Assembly: GCF_041146795.1 (NCBI RefSeq)
Contig: NC_135167.1
Span: forward strand, 2,681,454-2,745,453
Direction of reading: 5' to 3'
From: Maylandia zebra
Taxonomy: Eukaryota > Chordata > Actinopteri > Cichliformes > Cichlidae
DNA: 64,000 nt
The notes beneath the pieces are model-generated. The model made no database searches, was not told the origin of the DNA, and saw nothing but the letters and a program-made list of their open reading frames with translations. Of the stretch, positions 36,361 through 47,685 are shown piece by piece. The stretch's first letter is position 1; every line of letters starts with the position of its first letter. The translations under genes and the position numbers were made by a program.

Positions 36361-36641
36361 TCAGTTTTATTTATACAGCACCAAATGACAGCAACAATCG
36401 CCTCAAGGCGCTTTATATTGTAAGGTATAAAGTACAGTAATACATACAGAGAAAAACCCAACAATCATATATCCCCTTATGAGCAAGCATTTTGGTGACA
36501 GTAGGAAGGAAAAACTCCCTTTTAATAGGAAGAAACCTCTGAAGAAGAACCAGGCACAGAGAGGGGCGGGGCCATCTGCCGCGACTCACAGGGGACTGTT
36601 GTTGTGATTTGGCGATATATAAATAAAATTGAATTGAATTG
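36361..36641 (+). repeat. Dispersed fish repeat with inverted ends and a (TTGAA)n tail
   Basis: The left end ttttatttatacagcaccaa and the right end ttggcgatatataaataaaa are near inverted copies of each other. The body carries cgcctcaaggcgctttatat and ggaaggaaaaactccctttt. It closes with an ATTGAATTGAATTGA tail. Degraded pieces in reverse are at 20795-20985 and probably around 55365-55440. Confidence 0.8.
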
Positions 36642-37414
36642 AAAAAATTCGAACACGTGGTTTTAAAGGCAGACTGCATGGCTAGGAGCTCGAGTCCGTG
36701 ACAAGAAGTTGTTGTGATTTTTCAGGCCAGATCTTTAAAAAAGTTACTTGTGAAGAACAAAGTCAAAATTCTGCAGTTACGTAGAAATCACTCCCACATG
36801 TGAAATGCTCGCCTGGCTTGTGGTCATGATAAGTGCTGGCGTGTTCGGTTTTCCTGTGTAGCGATGAAGCTGAAATGAGTGAGGAGAAAAAGGTGGGGGA
36901 GGAGTCCTGATAATAGTATTTAATTTATCACTTAAAGTGGTGGTCGACCTCTGGGTGTCCCGGTCCCTCCATCACCTCCTCAGCTGCTCCTTTTAATTGT
37001 TGAAGCCCAGAGAGTAAATGAAAATCAACTGGCCTCATAATGAATAGAGGCCATTACTCTACTGAAACCACACACACAGACACACACAGAGCAGCAGCAC
37101 AAAGCCAACCGAAGGCTTTCAGTCTGAGATCCAAGAAAACATTAAACACAAAGTTGTTGGTGAAACCTGTAACGTTACACTGAGTGGTCGAGATGACTGA
37201 AATACAAAAATGAAGCCAAACTGTAGAGACTACTACTCCCATGATTCATAAAGGGTTTTGCGTCAGATCTTGTACCAAAAGCAGGAACAAATCAGTCATA
37301 AAGAGAATGACCGATTTTACCTAGCAACAGCAAGCTTCCGCAACCACTCGCCGACTGGATAGCGGTGGGCGGATACCAATTCTGTTGCTGAAGAGCCAAA
37401 GGTAACACGACACT
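36642..37414. other. Intergenic stretch, no gene recognised
   Basis: It contains a CA-rich low-complexity run at 37068-37090. Nothing else was recognised. Confidence 0.5.
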
Positions 37415-38641
37415 AAAAGGTACAGTCATTCATTTTTGAGGTTACTTAACAGAAAAAAATAATACTGTACTCATGAATATGCACTTGTTAGTGCGTAATT
37501 ACATCTTAAAATGAACTGAATTCCAGTTAACTAACAATGAAACTATTTAAAGTACATAAGCGCGAGATTGCAGTTTGTGGTAGCCGTCATGTTCGGTCTT
37601 CCAACTAATCGCAGTTTGCGTATGTACCTAGAGACCAGCCACATATGTATGACACAGGCTGAGCAGAAGAGAAATCACAGGGTTTCACGTGGCGTGACAT
37701 TTAAATTCATGGCTGCACCTTCAGGCTCAACATACGAAAGATCGTACCTATATTTTATTGTTGAAGAAGCGGTTCCCTTTACCAAAGAAACGAAAATGAT
37801 CATAATCCTCTTCCTCCTCACCTCAAGCTGCATCTCATAAACTGCAGTCAGGACTCTAATACATGGAAAGATGCATAAACATGATTATTTATTCCCAATA
37901 ATATCACAATTACTTATTCCCACAGATGCGTGACCCTCCAGTCTCTGAACAGCCTACAAGAGCTAAACAAACAACAAAAGCTGGTTATAGAGATAAGACA
38001 ACAGTTTATTGTCATTGCACAGTGATGCCTAGTACAACAGCAGGCACTAGGCACAACTAAACACGAAACACAGTAACTTAAATTGTTTGGGGGTTTTTTA
38101 AGTGCAAGAAAGATATGAGCAAAAATAAATAAAAGAATGAGTGAATGTTTATTGCACATTATCATTATTGTTATTGCCCGCCCAAAAGTAAATCAACATT
38201 ATGCCAGCTAACGTTAGGCTAACTTTCCCTCTCATAAACAGCAGTTTGATTACATACAAGCATCAGAGTCCAACAAAGTTACTAACAGAGGCTAACAGCA
38301 GAGCTTACCAGCAGTTCAGCATATCCTCAGCAAACATCACTGACACATCGACTCATATCGCACTCCTTTCACACAGTTTTACAGCCAAGTGAAAACTTCT
38401 CACCCGGCATTGACAGCTGAGGTAAACAGCAGACTGACACGGATGGGGAAAAAGTCTGGTGTCGCGGTCATTTCGGGGTGCAGTCTAAATGTTTTTGATT
38501 TCTCTTGGCTGACTGAAACATGTTTGTCCTCTAGGCGACACTGTAGGGTTATGCTTGAATTGGGGGGGGATAGAAAACAGAGCTCAGTTACTGCAATCTA
38601 CTGACATCTAGTAATAAAGACGGTGCACACTATACCTTTAA
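37415..38641. mobile_element. Possible DNA element with AAAGGTAYAGT ends and an embedded LINE tail
   Basis: The left end aaaaggtacagt and the right end actataccttta are inverted repeats of about 10 bp, so the limits are tentative. Within it, 37996-38065 (acagtttattgtcattgcac) is the reverse of the same LINE terminus as at 22135-22160. Frames inside show no domain. Confidence 0.4.
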
Positions 38642-38889
38642 AGAAAACATAGACAAATCTCAACTTCACTAATTATTCTGACCGTTATGTCAGGATGTGA
38701 AAAATGCTGCGTGGGTCTCATTTGTCAGTATTTAAGTTTTAAATGCTTTAGAGAATATTTATTTGTCTGTTTCTGTGTTTTTACGAGCTGTAAAAGTATA
38801 TTTATTGTTATTAAATTCCTATTTAAATACAAGATATTATTCTTATTTAGGTGATGTACAATTATGTTTGCAAAGTCTCTGATTCAAAT

Positions 38890-39140
38890 ACAGTTTATAA
38901 TCTTTGCTGTTCTGAGTGTGGGAGTCAAAGTTATGGAGGCAAGGCTGAGATGGTTTGGACATGTGCAGAGAGGGAGAGTAGATAAAAAAAAAAGGATGAT
39001 GAAGATGGAGCTGCCAGCCAGGAGAAAAAGAAGACCTCTGAGAAGATTCATGGATGTAGTGACAGAGGACATGCAGAGGGTTGGCGTGACAGAGGAGGAT
39101 GCTGGGATAGAGTGAGAGGGAGGGAGATGAGGAAGAAGAG
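38890..39140 (+). pseudogene. RTE-like LINE, C-terminal scrap
   Basis: The plus-strand frame 38864-39115 includes EARLRWFGHVQRG, then MKMELPARRKRRPLRRFMD and VVTEDMQRVGVTEEDA. This is the typical C-terminal block after the reverse transcriptase in fish RTE-type LINEs. The rest of the ORF is absent. Frames on the minus strand are shadows. Confidence 0.8.
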
Positions 39141-41053
39141 GCAACAGTTGACACAAAGATACATACATCGCCTTTTCTCTCCCCGCGCACTGATGGAGCT
39201 CGTAAAAACACGATCACATGTGTGTATATAAACAGACTCTTCTCCCCGTGCAGACCTGGACCTGGACCCGAGGTTCATCGGTGAGCCGGTCAGGACAGAT
39301 CCGTGGATCCCGAGCGTCTTCGCTCAGGACGGTGTAATGAAAAGCCTGCGAGCTTCCACGTGCTAAAGAGTTCATTACGCCCCGTCATCAATCCTTCCTC
39401 TTTCTGAGGACTTACATTCATCAGGAAAATTAAAAAAGTGTCATGTCTGGAGTGATTTGTATTCTTCCATCAAAAATACACACCGTCGCTCTGCCTCAAT
39501 TTGCATATTCTCAGGATGTAATAATAACTCATTGGGGCCTGGCTCAGCCTGAAGAGCGCCAGGGACGAGATGGCGTCCCAGCAGGCGGCGAGACCAGGAG
39601 AGTCTCGTAAACCATCAAGATTGTAGAGCTAAAAAACCCCGAAATAAAGTCTGGTAAACACTGTGGTTAGTTCCGTTATTTACATGCTGTTTTTTAACAG
39701 AATAGTTTAGTATACCCTGTGTTTTTTTCTTTGTACCGCGAAATTTAAATTTGGTAAGAAATAATGGATGAGCTGCTGCGAGTCCTCTGACCTTTTTCCT
39801 CAACACTACACCAAATAAACTAATCTTAAATCAAAGAAGCAGAGCTGGCCGAGATGTCAGAATCTTACGTCGTCGACGTGGGTTAGTGACATCCTGTAAT
39901 GAAGCCTGTGCTGGATCCCCTCCATGCCTTTGGTAATAAATCCCAGTGGTGCTGCCAGTGCCTGAAGGTGGGTGGAGTCCTGTGGTCACCCAGGGGCGGG
40001 TGAGGGTGGATGAGGGTTATTATGCTGATGATATATATATAGGAGAGGAGGATCAGAGATGGAGGACACAGCTGACTGAGTCCATTTACATGACGGCTTT
40101 GTTAGGAAGTTCAGTGACAGATGACGATGAGGGTCTTGGAGTGAAAAGCTGTTTCTCAGAGACTGAAGAGCGAGCACGTGGGAGAGAATCGCCATCTTCT
40201 GTGGAGATGGGCTGGACATACAAAGTATATACAAAACAAAAGTGAGAACTGTGACGAGGAGGTGAAAACTGCCAACAGAGTCGGATCAAAGCTCAGCTCT
40301 GAATCACATCATTACCCGTTTCTTCTTTAAAGTGGCCGCACGGTGACACTCCCGTTAGCCATCATGCTGTGATGATGATGCCTTTGTTTAACTTTACATT
40401 CTGCATTTGTCAGATAGCGACACCGTGTTTCATAATCCATGAAGAAGAAGGCCCACGGACACAGGGAGGCCTTCGGGACTGATCGTTACCAACACTTCTG
40501 TTCAAAGGTTTTAATAATGAAACATTAAAGAAGACCAGAAACAGTCAACAGTGCTGAAGTTACTGTGTGATTCCTAATGTAAGTGTCATAAACCTGCATT
40601 CTTTTAATGTCCAGCGGGGGCGGTGTCTCTGGTTGTAGTCACCAGTAATCACTCATCACATCAAAAGGCCAAGATGGAAAAATGCTCGTGCTGGGTTTTT
40701 AAAGCAGGATGTCTCAAACCGTTGGTTGACGTCACAGTGACTACTGGGGATGGTCATGATTTAGAAATATAAATAATCTATTTGTTAGATCAAAATAGTT
40801 TGTAAAACTCTTCCTTGTCTTACAGTATATTTTTTGGTTTGTTGTTACTGATCACCAGCCTCCATCGTGCCACTCTAAGAGTCCTGAGATGAAATCGATC
40901 GATGACTCTGTGAAGGCGGTTGTTGTTCCACCACTTTCCCCAAAGAACCAATCAACAGCCAAAGCTGGAATCATATCAACCATTCACACTGTTATGCATG
41001 GCAGGGCTTCACAAGTTTTATCTGTGTGGTGGCAGCAAGCTCGAGTGCTAAAA
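39141..41053. other. Intergenic stretch, no gene recognised
   Basis: This is unique-looking sequence. A short (TA)n run lies at 40029-40040. No exon or transposon terminus was recognised. Confidence 0.45.
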
Positions 41054-41117
41054 GCTGCAGTTCCTCTAATGTCCACCAGAGGCTCCAGCAGTGAGTCAGA
41101 CCCCATAGACTCATGTT
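41054..41117 (+). repeat. Interspersed repeat CTGCAGTTCCTCTAA, intact copy
   Basis: It aligns without a break across the point where the copy at 16864 is split: gctgcagttcctctaatgtc, then ccccatagactcatg. It serves as the pre-insertion reference. Confidence 0.8.
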
Positions 41118-44100
41118 ATAACCTTATATCATGAATATGTTTACGTTTAGGGAGCAGTTAATAACACACCAGTTTAAACTGTTTTAAGGCATATCGTTTT
41201 AGGGATTATTAGGGGCGTGGCCTGTGACTGACAGGTGGCTGTAGCTACTAATAGTGAGCTGGGTAATTGTTAAAAATACACAGAACCGCTCACGGTGTAT
41301 ATCACTCTGTGTATTTGGTTAAAATGCCAATTCCTACAGGCTACAGCCATCTTTTATATCCAGTCTATGATTCTGGAGTATTGCTCCTGCCTCGTGGCGG
41401 GACACCGACGTTCTGGTTTCTGCACTCGTGGGATTTCTCTGGGTCACACGATGAGCCTCAATAAACTGGATTAGTCCAAACAAATCGGGGCCTCCGGTCG
41501 TATCTCAGGCTGCGTGTTTCTCTCGAGTTTTCGCCTTTTTCTTCTCGTTTTCTTTCGGTGAATGTTTCACTGGGGAGATAATCAGCTCCGATCCAACAGA
41601 CGGCATCAAATAGTGAACGAAGAGCGTTTGACTGGAGTCGGCGGGCCGCGCGGTTTGTTTTGAAGTGCTGAGCGGTAGCCGGCGGCGGCGACTGGTAAAA
41701 TTCTGTGCCTGCCTTTAATTTTAATGATGCTCTTCCTCCAGCTTAAGTAAAGTCTTCCACAGTGGGCACCGGGTTTCCACCCCCTTTGAAATCACATGTG
41801 AGTATATATTTAATTTTGCTGCTGGTGGCTGCGGGCGCTCGCAGACACAGAAATTAATTGGCACAACATAATGTGGCCTTATCACATTCCTGCCTTCGTT
41901 TTCTCGCCGCCAACAACTGACGGAAAAGTTGCTCTGTGAGTTTTCTGCACTACTTACCTGAAAGTTTCTTGACTCTCTGTCGGCAGGGGAGCCGCGATTC
42001 CCTCGGTAAACTTCCAGCCGATTGCTTTCCATCTAGAATGTAAATAAGTTGGTGTGAAATACATAACGCGTACAAGTGTGGGGAGATTTGCATTTGCCTC
42101 GTAATCAAACTCTGCTCTCTTTGCTCCCAAATATGTTCAATAAAAGATTCCACAAAGGGTACATATGTTTGGCTGTTTGCCTCCCTCGCTTCATCTTTGT
42201 ATGTTAACGGGGAGAAAAGTACACTTTACAAAGGTTTGCCGTTTTCCGGCAGCCTTTCAGCCGGATCCCATTTCAGCAGCAGCAGCAGCATCAGGGCGGA
42301 AGGAGATCAAATATTTATGCTAATTGTTGCAAAACTTCCCACAAAAGACGACAAGAGGCGCGTGACGAGGAGCTGTCAGCGGCGCTGTCATTATGACGAG
42401 CTGAAAGCGGCGGAGGCGCGGGAATCAAAGGCCAACACAGGCGGGCGCCGGGTCCCGCAGAAGGTCGGAGCTCCTTTAAAGGAGCTTCTAATGAAGGGCT
42501 GCCATCAGGAGCACGTCAGCGCCGATTAGCAGACACGGGCGTCACGCGGCCCTGCAGGCGAACTCTGCTCCTACCTGACTCCTCAATCTCTGTCAGCGGC
42601 GCCGTCGACGTGCTGAGGCCCGACATGAAAGCCGGGACGCAGGCCCTGCTGATAAACTTTGCATGTTCCCCAAGAACAAGAGCAGAAGAAAAGGAATGAG
42701 GAACATTAAACATGCGCGAATCAAACTTTTACAGCTGCTCCATTTGCATTTGGCTTCGGAGAGCAGAGTTGCAGAGAGCAGCGGGCCTCTTTGTTTTCAC
42801 TCATGATGATTCAACAAGCCGCGGCTTTCATGGATCCTTCAGCAGGAAATATTTGTTGTGTTTTCTGCCTCTGTCGGTTTTTGCTCCTCTCTCTTCTGAG
42901 TGCTAATCCGCGTTTAGCCAGCGGGGGAAACGCGCCGTCGCGGGGCTCGATCGCCGCTCGGGGCCTCACTTTGATCAAAGTGGGCCCGGTGGAAGAAGCT
43001 CCTCGAGGGCGGGGAGAGAAAGGCGCTTGATCTCTGCGCTTAATTAGCAACGCGCTTCTTAATTGTTCATTTTCCAGATCGCGGCCGCCTGGTGCGCTCA
43101 TCAGAATTCAGGACTTGAAGCTTTGATTCGAGCTGAAAAGACACTAAATGGTTTCAGTGAAATCTGCTGCTCTGCATTATGCATGAATCGTTTGTCTTTT
43201 TATCTCTCAAATCTTCTGTAATTGCTTCTTCCTGTAAATTATCCACGTTCACAGCTGGAAGAACGACTCAGGTGTCCACCTTTTTTTTTTTCTAATCTGG
43301 GAACATTTTGGTTGCTCAGTGACAATAAAAAAGAAATCCAGGAGAGACCGGTCTGAGACGAAGCAGCCGAGAGCAACGCCACCATTAAAACCAAACCTGC
43401 GGCGGGACCACGACCGAGGGGAGTCCGAGGTAAACCCGCCCCCCAGCAGAGAGCGGCTCCTTGTGAATCAGGGTTATGACTGAAAAACAGATGATTGAAA
43501 ACACCTCAAATCATCATTCAAACATTATTCATTCAGCTGCTTCCACAGACATACAAGAAAAATATCAAAAATAAATATTTAAACAGAATAAATTCAAATA
43601 CATTTTTCTTTCAGAAATTATCTGAAGACTGTCATCTGAACAATTATCTAATTATATAATTAGAAGATGAAGGAACAATGGCTATGACCTCATGACTTTA
43701 CGTCATCTTTGAATGTGTTTAAGAGATATTGGCTTGAGCTGAATCAGAGCAGGGGCTGTACTTTCATGTAATACCAGTTTGTACCACACGATGGTGCAGT
43801 GAGTTAACCAGGCAAAGTACATATTTACACTGAGTACAGTTTCCTGTTAAGGGTAGAGCCTGGGAAAAGGAAAGATGAGTAAAAGAAACATTAAACATTA
43901 AAACCAGCTGCACACATCGAAAACACTCGTCGGTAAAATGTCGTCAAAGTTTTCAACTACACAACGTATCTTTAAAATGCACATGAAACACCACATGTAT
44001 AATGATACCGTCCACTGCACTGACTCGAGATGTTTAACGCCGTCTTGTGTCAGTCCAGAACATGACATCACCGGGTTATAAGCAGATGATAGATAGATTT

Positions 44101-46064
44101 ACATTAGTTTATGTTAGCCAAGCAGTCTAAGCGGCGTTTATTTTGTACTGCCCCGTCTGAGTTTTATGTTGAAAGACCAAAGATGTCCACTTTCACTCCG
44201 TCTCTGCTTTGGTACACTTGATCTTGTCTGATGATCTTGTCACAGACAGGTTGTCCTCCACATCGCACTATTATCTACAAATCTCCACGTTAAGGCTAAC
44301 AGGTGGATTTTCCTGTTGTAGTTTAGGTTACCAACAACGAATAACCACTTCCTGTTTAAGAGTAGGCGAGTGAAAGTGGACAGAATCTTGATGATTTTAG
44401 CCAGAGCTCCCTTAGACTGAGTTTTACTTTTAGTTTCGTTGTTTTGCTGTTTGCTGATCTTTTAGTTCTGCCTCCTGTTTCTAGTTTACCCGTTAACCCA
44501 ACCATCGCCACAGGACAGCCGCTGTTGGACAGTAAAGGTAGAAGGTGTGTTGGTCTAAGAGTTTTTACTTTTAATTTTTCACTCTGGACCAAAATTAAAG
44601 GTCAGAGGTAGAAACAGAAGTGGTTAAACATGGTCACCATCTTTCTTTAATCTCAGCACAGGTTGTTTGTTTTTTATTAACCCCGCCTCCTCTGCTAGTT
44701 TCCCCTCCTCAGTCCTCCACATACATTTGATGAGCTGTGACCTATGGTAGAGCGGCGGCTATAATTTGAGGCTGACATTTGGTTCATGCTGGAGTGGCGG
44801 TCGTGGTGATTTCTGAAGTCTGTGTGTGAGGAGAAAGGGGGGAGGCGGTGGGATTCAGAAGGAAGGCCAGCGATGGGATTAGAGGAGCGTGACAATCGAG
44901 GATTAGCCGGGCTCTAAACAAATAATGCTCGCAGAGGTCAGCAGAGCGACACTCAGTCTGTAGAGCTGCTGCCGACTTCATTATCACAAAATCTCCCCAC
45001 GACTTTGATCCACGTCTGAACGAAGAGGTGATCTAAGAGTGGAAAGTGACACCTGTGAGCTGTTACTGTAGCTCGTGGCTGTTCACAGGTTGGAGAATCT
45101 GTGTTAGCAGCTCTGACTGTGATGAGCCAGTGAACGTTCAACAACCCCCACTGCAGTACTGAAGAAAGCATTAAAACCTTGGGATTCTCAGCCAGGTGCT
45201 GCCTAAGAATCCCTAAACCACCTTTTCCTCCACATTTACCTGTGGGAGGAAAGGTGTGCCTTAATTAAAAGCAGCGTAAGAGTCATTTTTGCATTTATTA
45301 CCTTATGTGTGGCACTAGGGGTCACTTTTAGTGTTTGTAAACACTGATATTTAAGGTAGGCAGATTTCATTAGCGTCAAGTGTTGTTGGTTGGAAGGAGC
45401 AACGAGTTTGTGACAGTTGTGATTCATGTTGGACGCTAAGAGAAACTGTCGAACAACTAATGCAACCGATGGTGAGCAATAAATGTGTTAAACGGACCAG
45501 ATAAGTGCGGCTGGAGTTATTGGACTTCCTCTGTAGTTTCATTCATAACGGTGGCATCGCGTCAACGCCGCCTCAAACACCTCAGTGGCTTCAAGCGTAG
45601 CCTCTACAAGCAGTTTACTATTCACTTAAATTTGATCATTCTCACACCAGCATCACCTGCTGGTTAGAAACAGGTCATGCTATTAAATTATTAATTACTC
45701 TTAAAGAAAGTGACTCCGTGTGCATGAATGTGAGACGCCAGAGGCTCTGATAAAATGTCCGAGCATATTAATAAAACACACAAACCGTAACAGCAAAACC
45801 TATAAAAAGCCTTTATAATTTGTATGTCCGCCATCTTGGTTTTTAGATCTAATGGAGCTAATGCTAGCAAGCTTGGTTAGCAACCACAGACTGTCTGAGA
45901 GCTTGTTAATGCTCAGTGACATCATGCTCCGCCTTCTCGGACAGTACGGTGACCTCACAGCAGCCATATTATTGGTCCCCAAAGGCTCCAACAGCACAAA
46001 CACAGTGCAGAGGTCCAGGAATCATAATTCGGAGATTTCTGCTAATTATGACATTTTAACATTG
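41118..46064. other. Intergenic stretch with GC-rich, possibly regulatory patches
   Basis: The interval 41.5-43.1 kb is unusually GC-rich for this window and is free of recognised repeats. It carries an octamer-like tatgctaattg at about 42317 and the CTTTGATCAAAG palindrome at 42968-42983. No frame in it has a domain or convincing splice sites. I read it as candidate conserved noncoding sequence. The rest (43.2-46.06 kb) is unique-looking and otherwise uninformative. Confidence 0.45.
42968..42983. promoter_or_regulatory. Palindromic double TCF/LEF-like site
   Basis: The sequence cactttgatcaaagtg is a perfect 16-bp palindrome. It contains the TCF/LEF core CTTTGATC on both strands. Function is inferred from the motif only. 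Confidence 0.4.
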
Positions 46065-46124
46065 CAGTCTGTGGACACTGACTCACTGCTGGAGCTTCCA
46101 GTGGACATTAGAGGAACTGCAGCT
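46065..46124 (-). repeat. Interspersed repeat CTGCAGTTCCTCTAA, inverted copy
   Basis: The reverse complement reads agctgcagttcctctaatgt, then ctccagcagtgagtcagtg, the same family as 16864 and 41054. Confidence 0.75.
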
Positions 46125-47295
46125 ATAGGTGCATAAACAAAAAAAGAATATCATTATAGCTTAGATGCTAAATTATATTCCTTGGAATGGAAGTTGGAAG
46201 TTGAACTGTTTGACTTCTTAGTTCAGGTCAGATTTCTTCACAGTGAACATGGAGATTCAAATCTTTTTCTCAGCTCTCTGCTCTCTCTTTCTTCCTCCTC
46301 TTCTTCCTCTCTCTTTACACAGCAAAAGCTTTTTTTCCTCAGCTCCACAAATGCAAATCGGCGAGTGTTGCTCGAGGTAAAATCAGCATCTTTAATTAAA
46401 AAATTAGCAGCAAACAAACAACAGAAAACCTACGAACGATTAAAGGAAAAACAAGCCGCAGGAGCAGCGGAGCCGTACAAACACAAACACACACCACAAA
46501 TATGTGTCTACGTCAGTCTGCCGGGGACTAATTAATAACCAATATTTTGACATCAAATACAGACTTTGATCCTACAAACACTGATCAATCGTCAGGAGAG
46601 CCAGCTTCGGATTTTATTTTCAGCGCGGCAGCCTGACAGAATCCAAACCAACGTGTTCGTGGACCAAACCGCATAATAACAGCGAAAACAGCTCAGAGTT
46701 ATCCTGCTCTGTGAGTTAAAGAATCATTCAGGATGTTTATGGCTCAGTGGTTAACTTAAACCTGCTGCACATCAAGTCTCTCCACACGGCAGACAACCAC
46801 GAACGAGCCAGCGCTGATTTACACGAAGACGAAAAGCAGTGACTGTAATTTTATTGTCTATAAAACCTGAATATGAATAACTGCATAAATCAGATCTGAT
46901 AAACGTGGCTCCAGAATAAAGGTCATACACTTTGGTCCCCTTTCCAGAAAAAGAGTCAAATGGAATTTTTAAAAAAATAAAATGGCAGTAATTATCTGAT
47001 GTCTTTATTTCAGTGACAAAAAATCAGCATGTCAGAGTATAAGAACAGTTTAATCCATAACCTGATTTGAGAACTAAGAGATGGACTTAAAAGGAAGTCA
47101 TTTTTTTTCTAATTTTTATTAGAAAAAATAATTTTCTGTTTTTTATTTTTGGCGTTTTTAGTTAAACTTTTATTTTTTTTAGATTTTATTCTCAATGTGA
47201 TTCTTGTAAACGAGGCCATCTGTGTGTGTTTAACACGGAGTTTGATCCTTCGTGGTTTCCTGTACTGCGGCCTGCGCAGTGTTAAACATGCCTCT
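46125..47295. other. Intergenic stretch downstream of anxa2
   Basis: It includes a TCCTCT-rich run at 46283-46315 and an AT-rich block at 47100-47185. No exon was recognised. Confidence 0.5.
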
Positions 47296-47310
47296 GCTGC
47301 CCCCTGGTGT
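47296..47310 (-). promoter_or_regulatory. CTCF-like motif, downstream of anxa2
   Basis: On the minus strand it reads acaccagggggcagc, a close match to the CTCF core. It lies about 330 bp past the anxa2 stop codon. Confidence 0.5.
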
Positions 47311-47357
47311 TCTTTCACTCAAACAACACAAAGACAAATCATTTCTTTTCCCGTTTT

Positions 47358-47363
47358 TTTATT
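47358..47363 (-). terminator. anxa2: Candidate anxa2 polyadenylation signal
   Basis: AATAAA on the minus strand (tttatt on plus) lies about 265 bases past the stop. It is the first such hexamer I find after the stop codon. If used, the 3' UTR contains the MITE at 47403-47556. Confidence 0.5.
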
Positions 47364-47402
47364 CCACAAACTGACGTCGATCACAGAGACAAACATGTTT
47401 AA

Positions 47403-47556
47403 CCCTCTCGAGGCAGGCGTTGCCGATTTGCAACAGTTAAAAACTAACAACCCGATTACCCCACATACATATTTTATGAGTTTTTTTACTCAGAAGTACC
47501 ACTGCAGGTATTCTTTTGTGCATTAGCAACAAAAACTTAATTTGAGCCTGAGAGGG
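47403..47556. mobile_element. piggyBac-type MITE in the probable anxa2 3' UTR
   Basis: TTAA flanks both sides (47399-47402 and 47557-47560), the piggyBac target signature. The ends ccctctcgaggc and gcctgagaggg are inverted repeats starting CCCTCT. It is 154 bp and noncoding. Confidence 0.75.
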
Positions 47557-47625
47557 TTAATCTGAGCACCGTGAAGGATTTCATCTGATGGTTGAAGGCC
47601 CTGCGGCCCTCTGGGAAATGTAGTT

Positions 47626-47685
47626 TCAGTCGTCTCCTCCGCACAGACTGAGCAGAGCTTTCTGGTAGTCTCCTTTAGTGTGCTC
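47626..47685 (-). CDS. anxa2: anxa2 exon 13 (last coding part)
   Basis: It encodes residues 320-338 and the stop TGA, ending LSLCGGDD. The acceptor tttag is at 47686-47690. The exon continues into the 3' UTR. Confidence 0.95.
   Translation of the reverse strand, partial: EHTKGDYQKALLSLCGGDD

Noticed and set aside
38843..39278. Minus-strand frames rich in Ser/Pro/Leu
   Set aside because: They are the reverse of the RTE-like LINE C-terminal block, which is real on the plus strand.
42197..43101. Frames of 64-110 codons in a GC-rich patch
   Set aside because: GC-rich sequence has fewer stops. No domain, splice logic or codon pattern was seen, so noncoding regulatory sequence is more likely.
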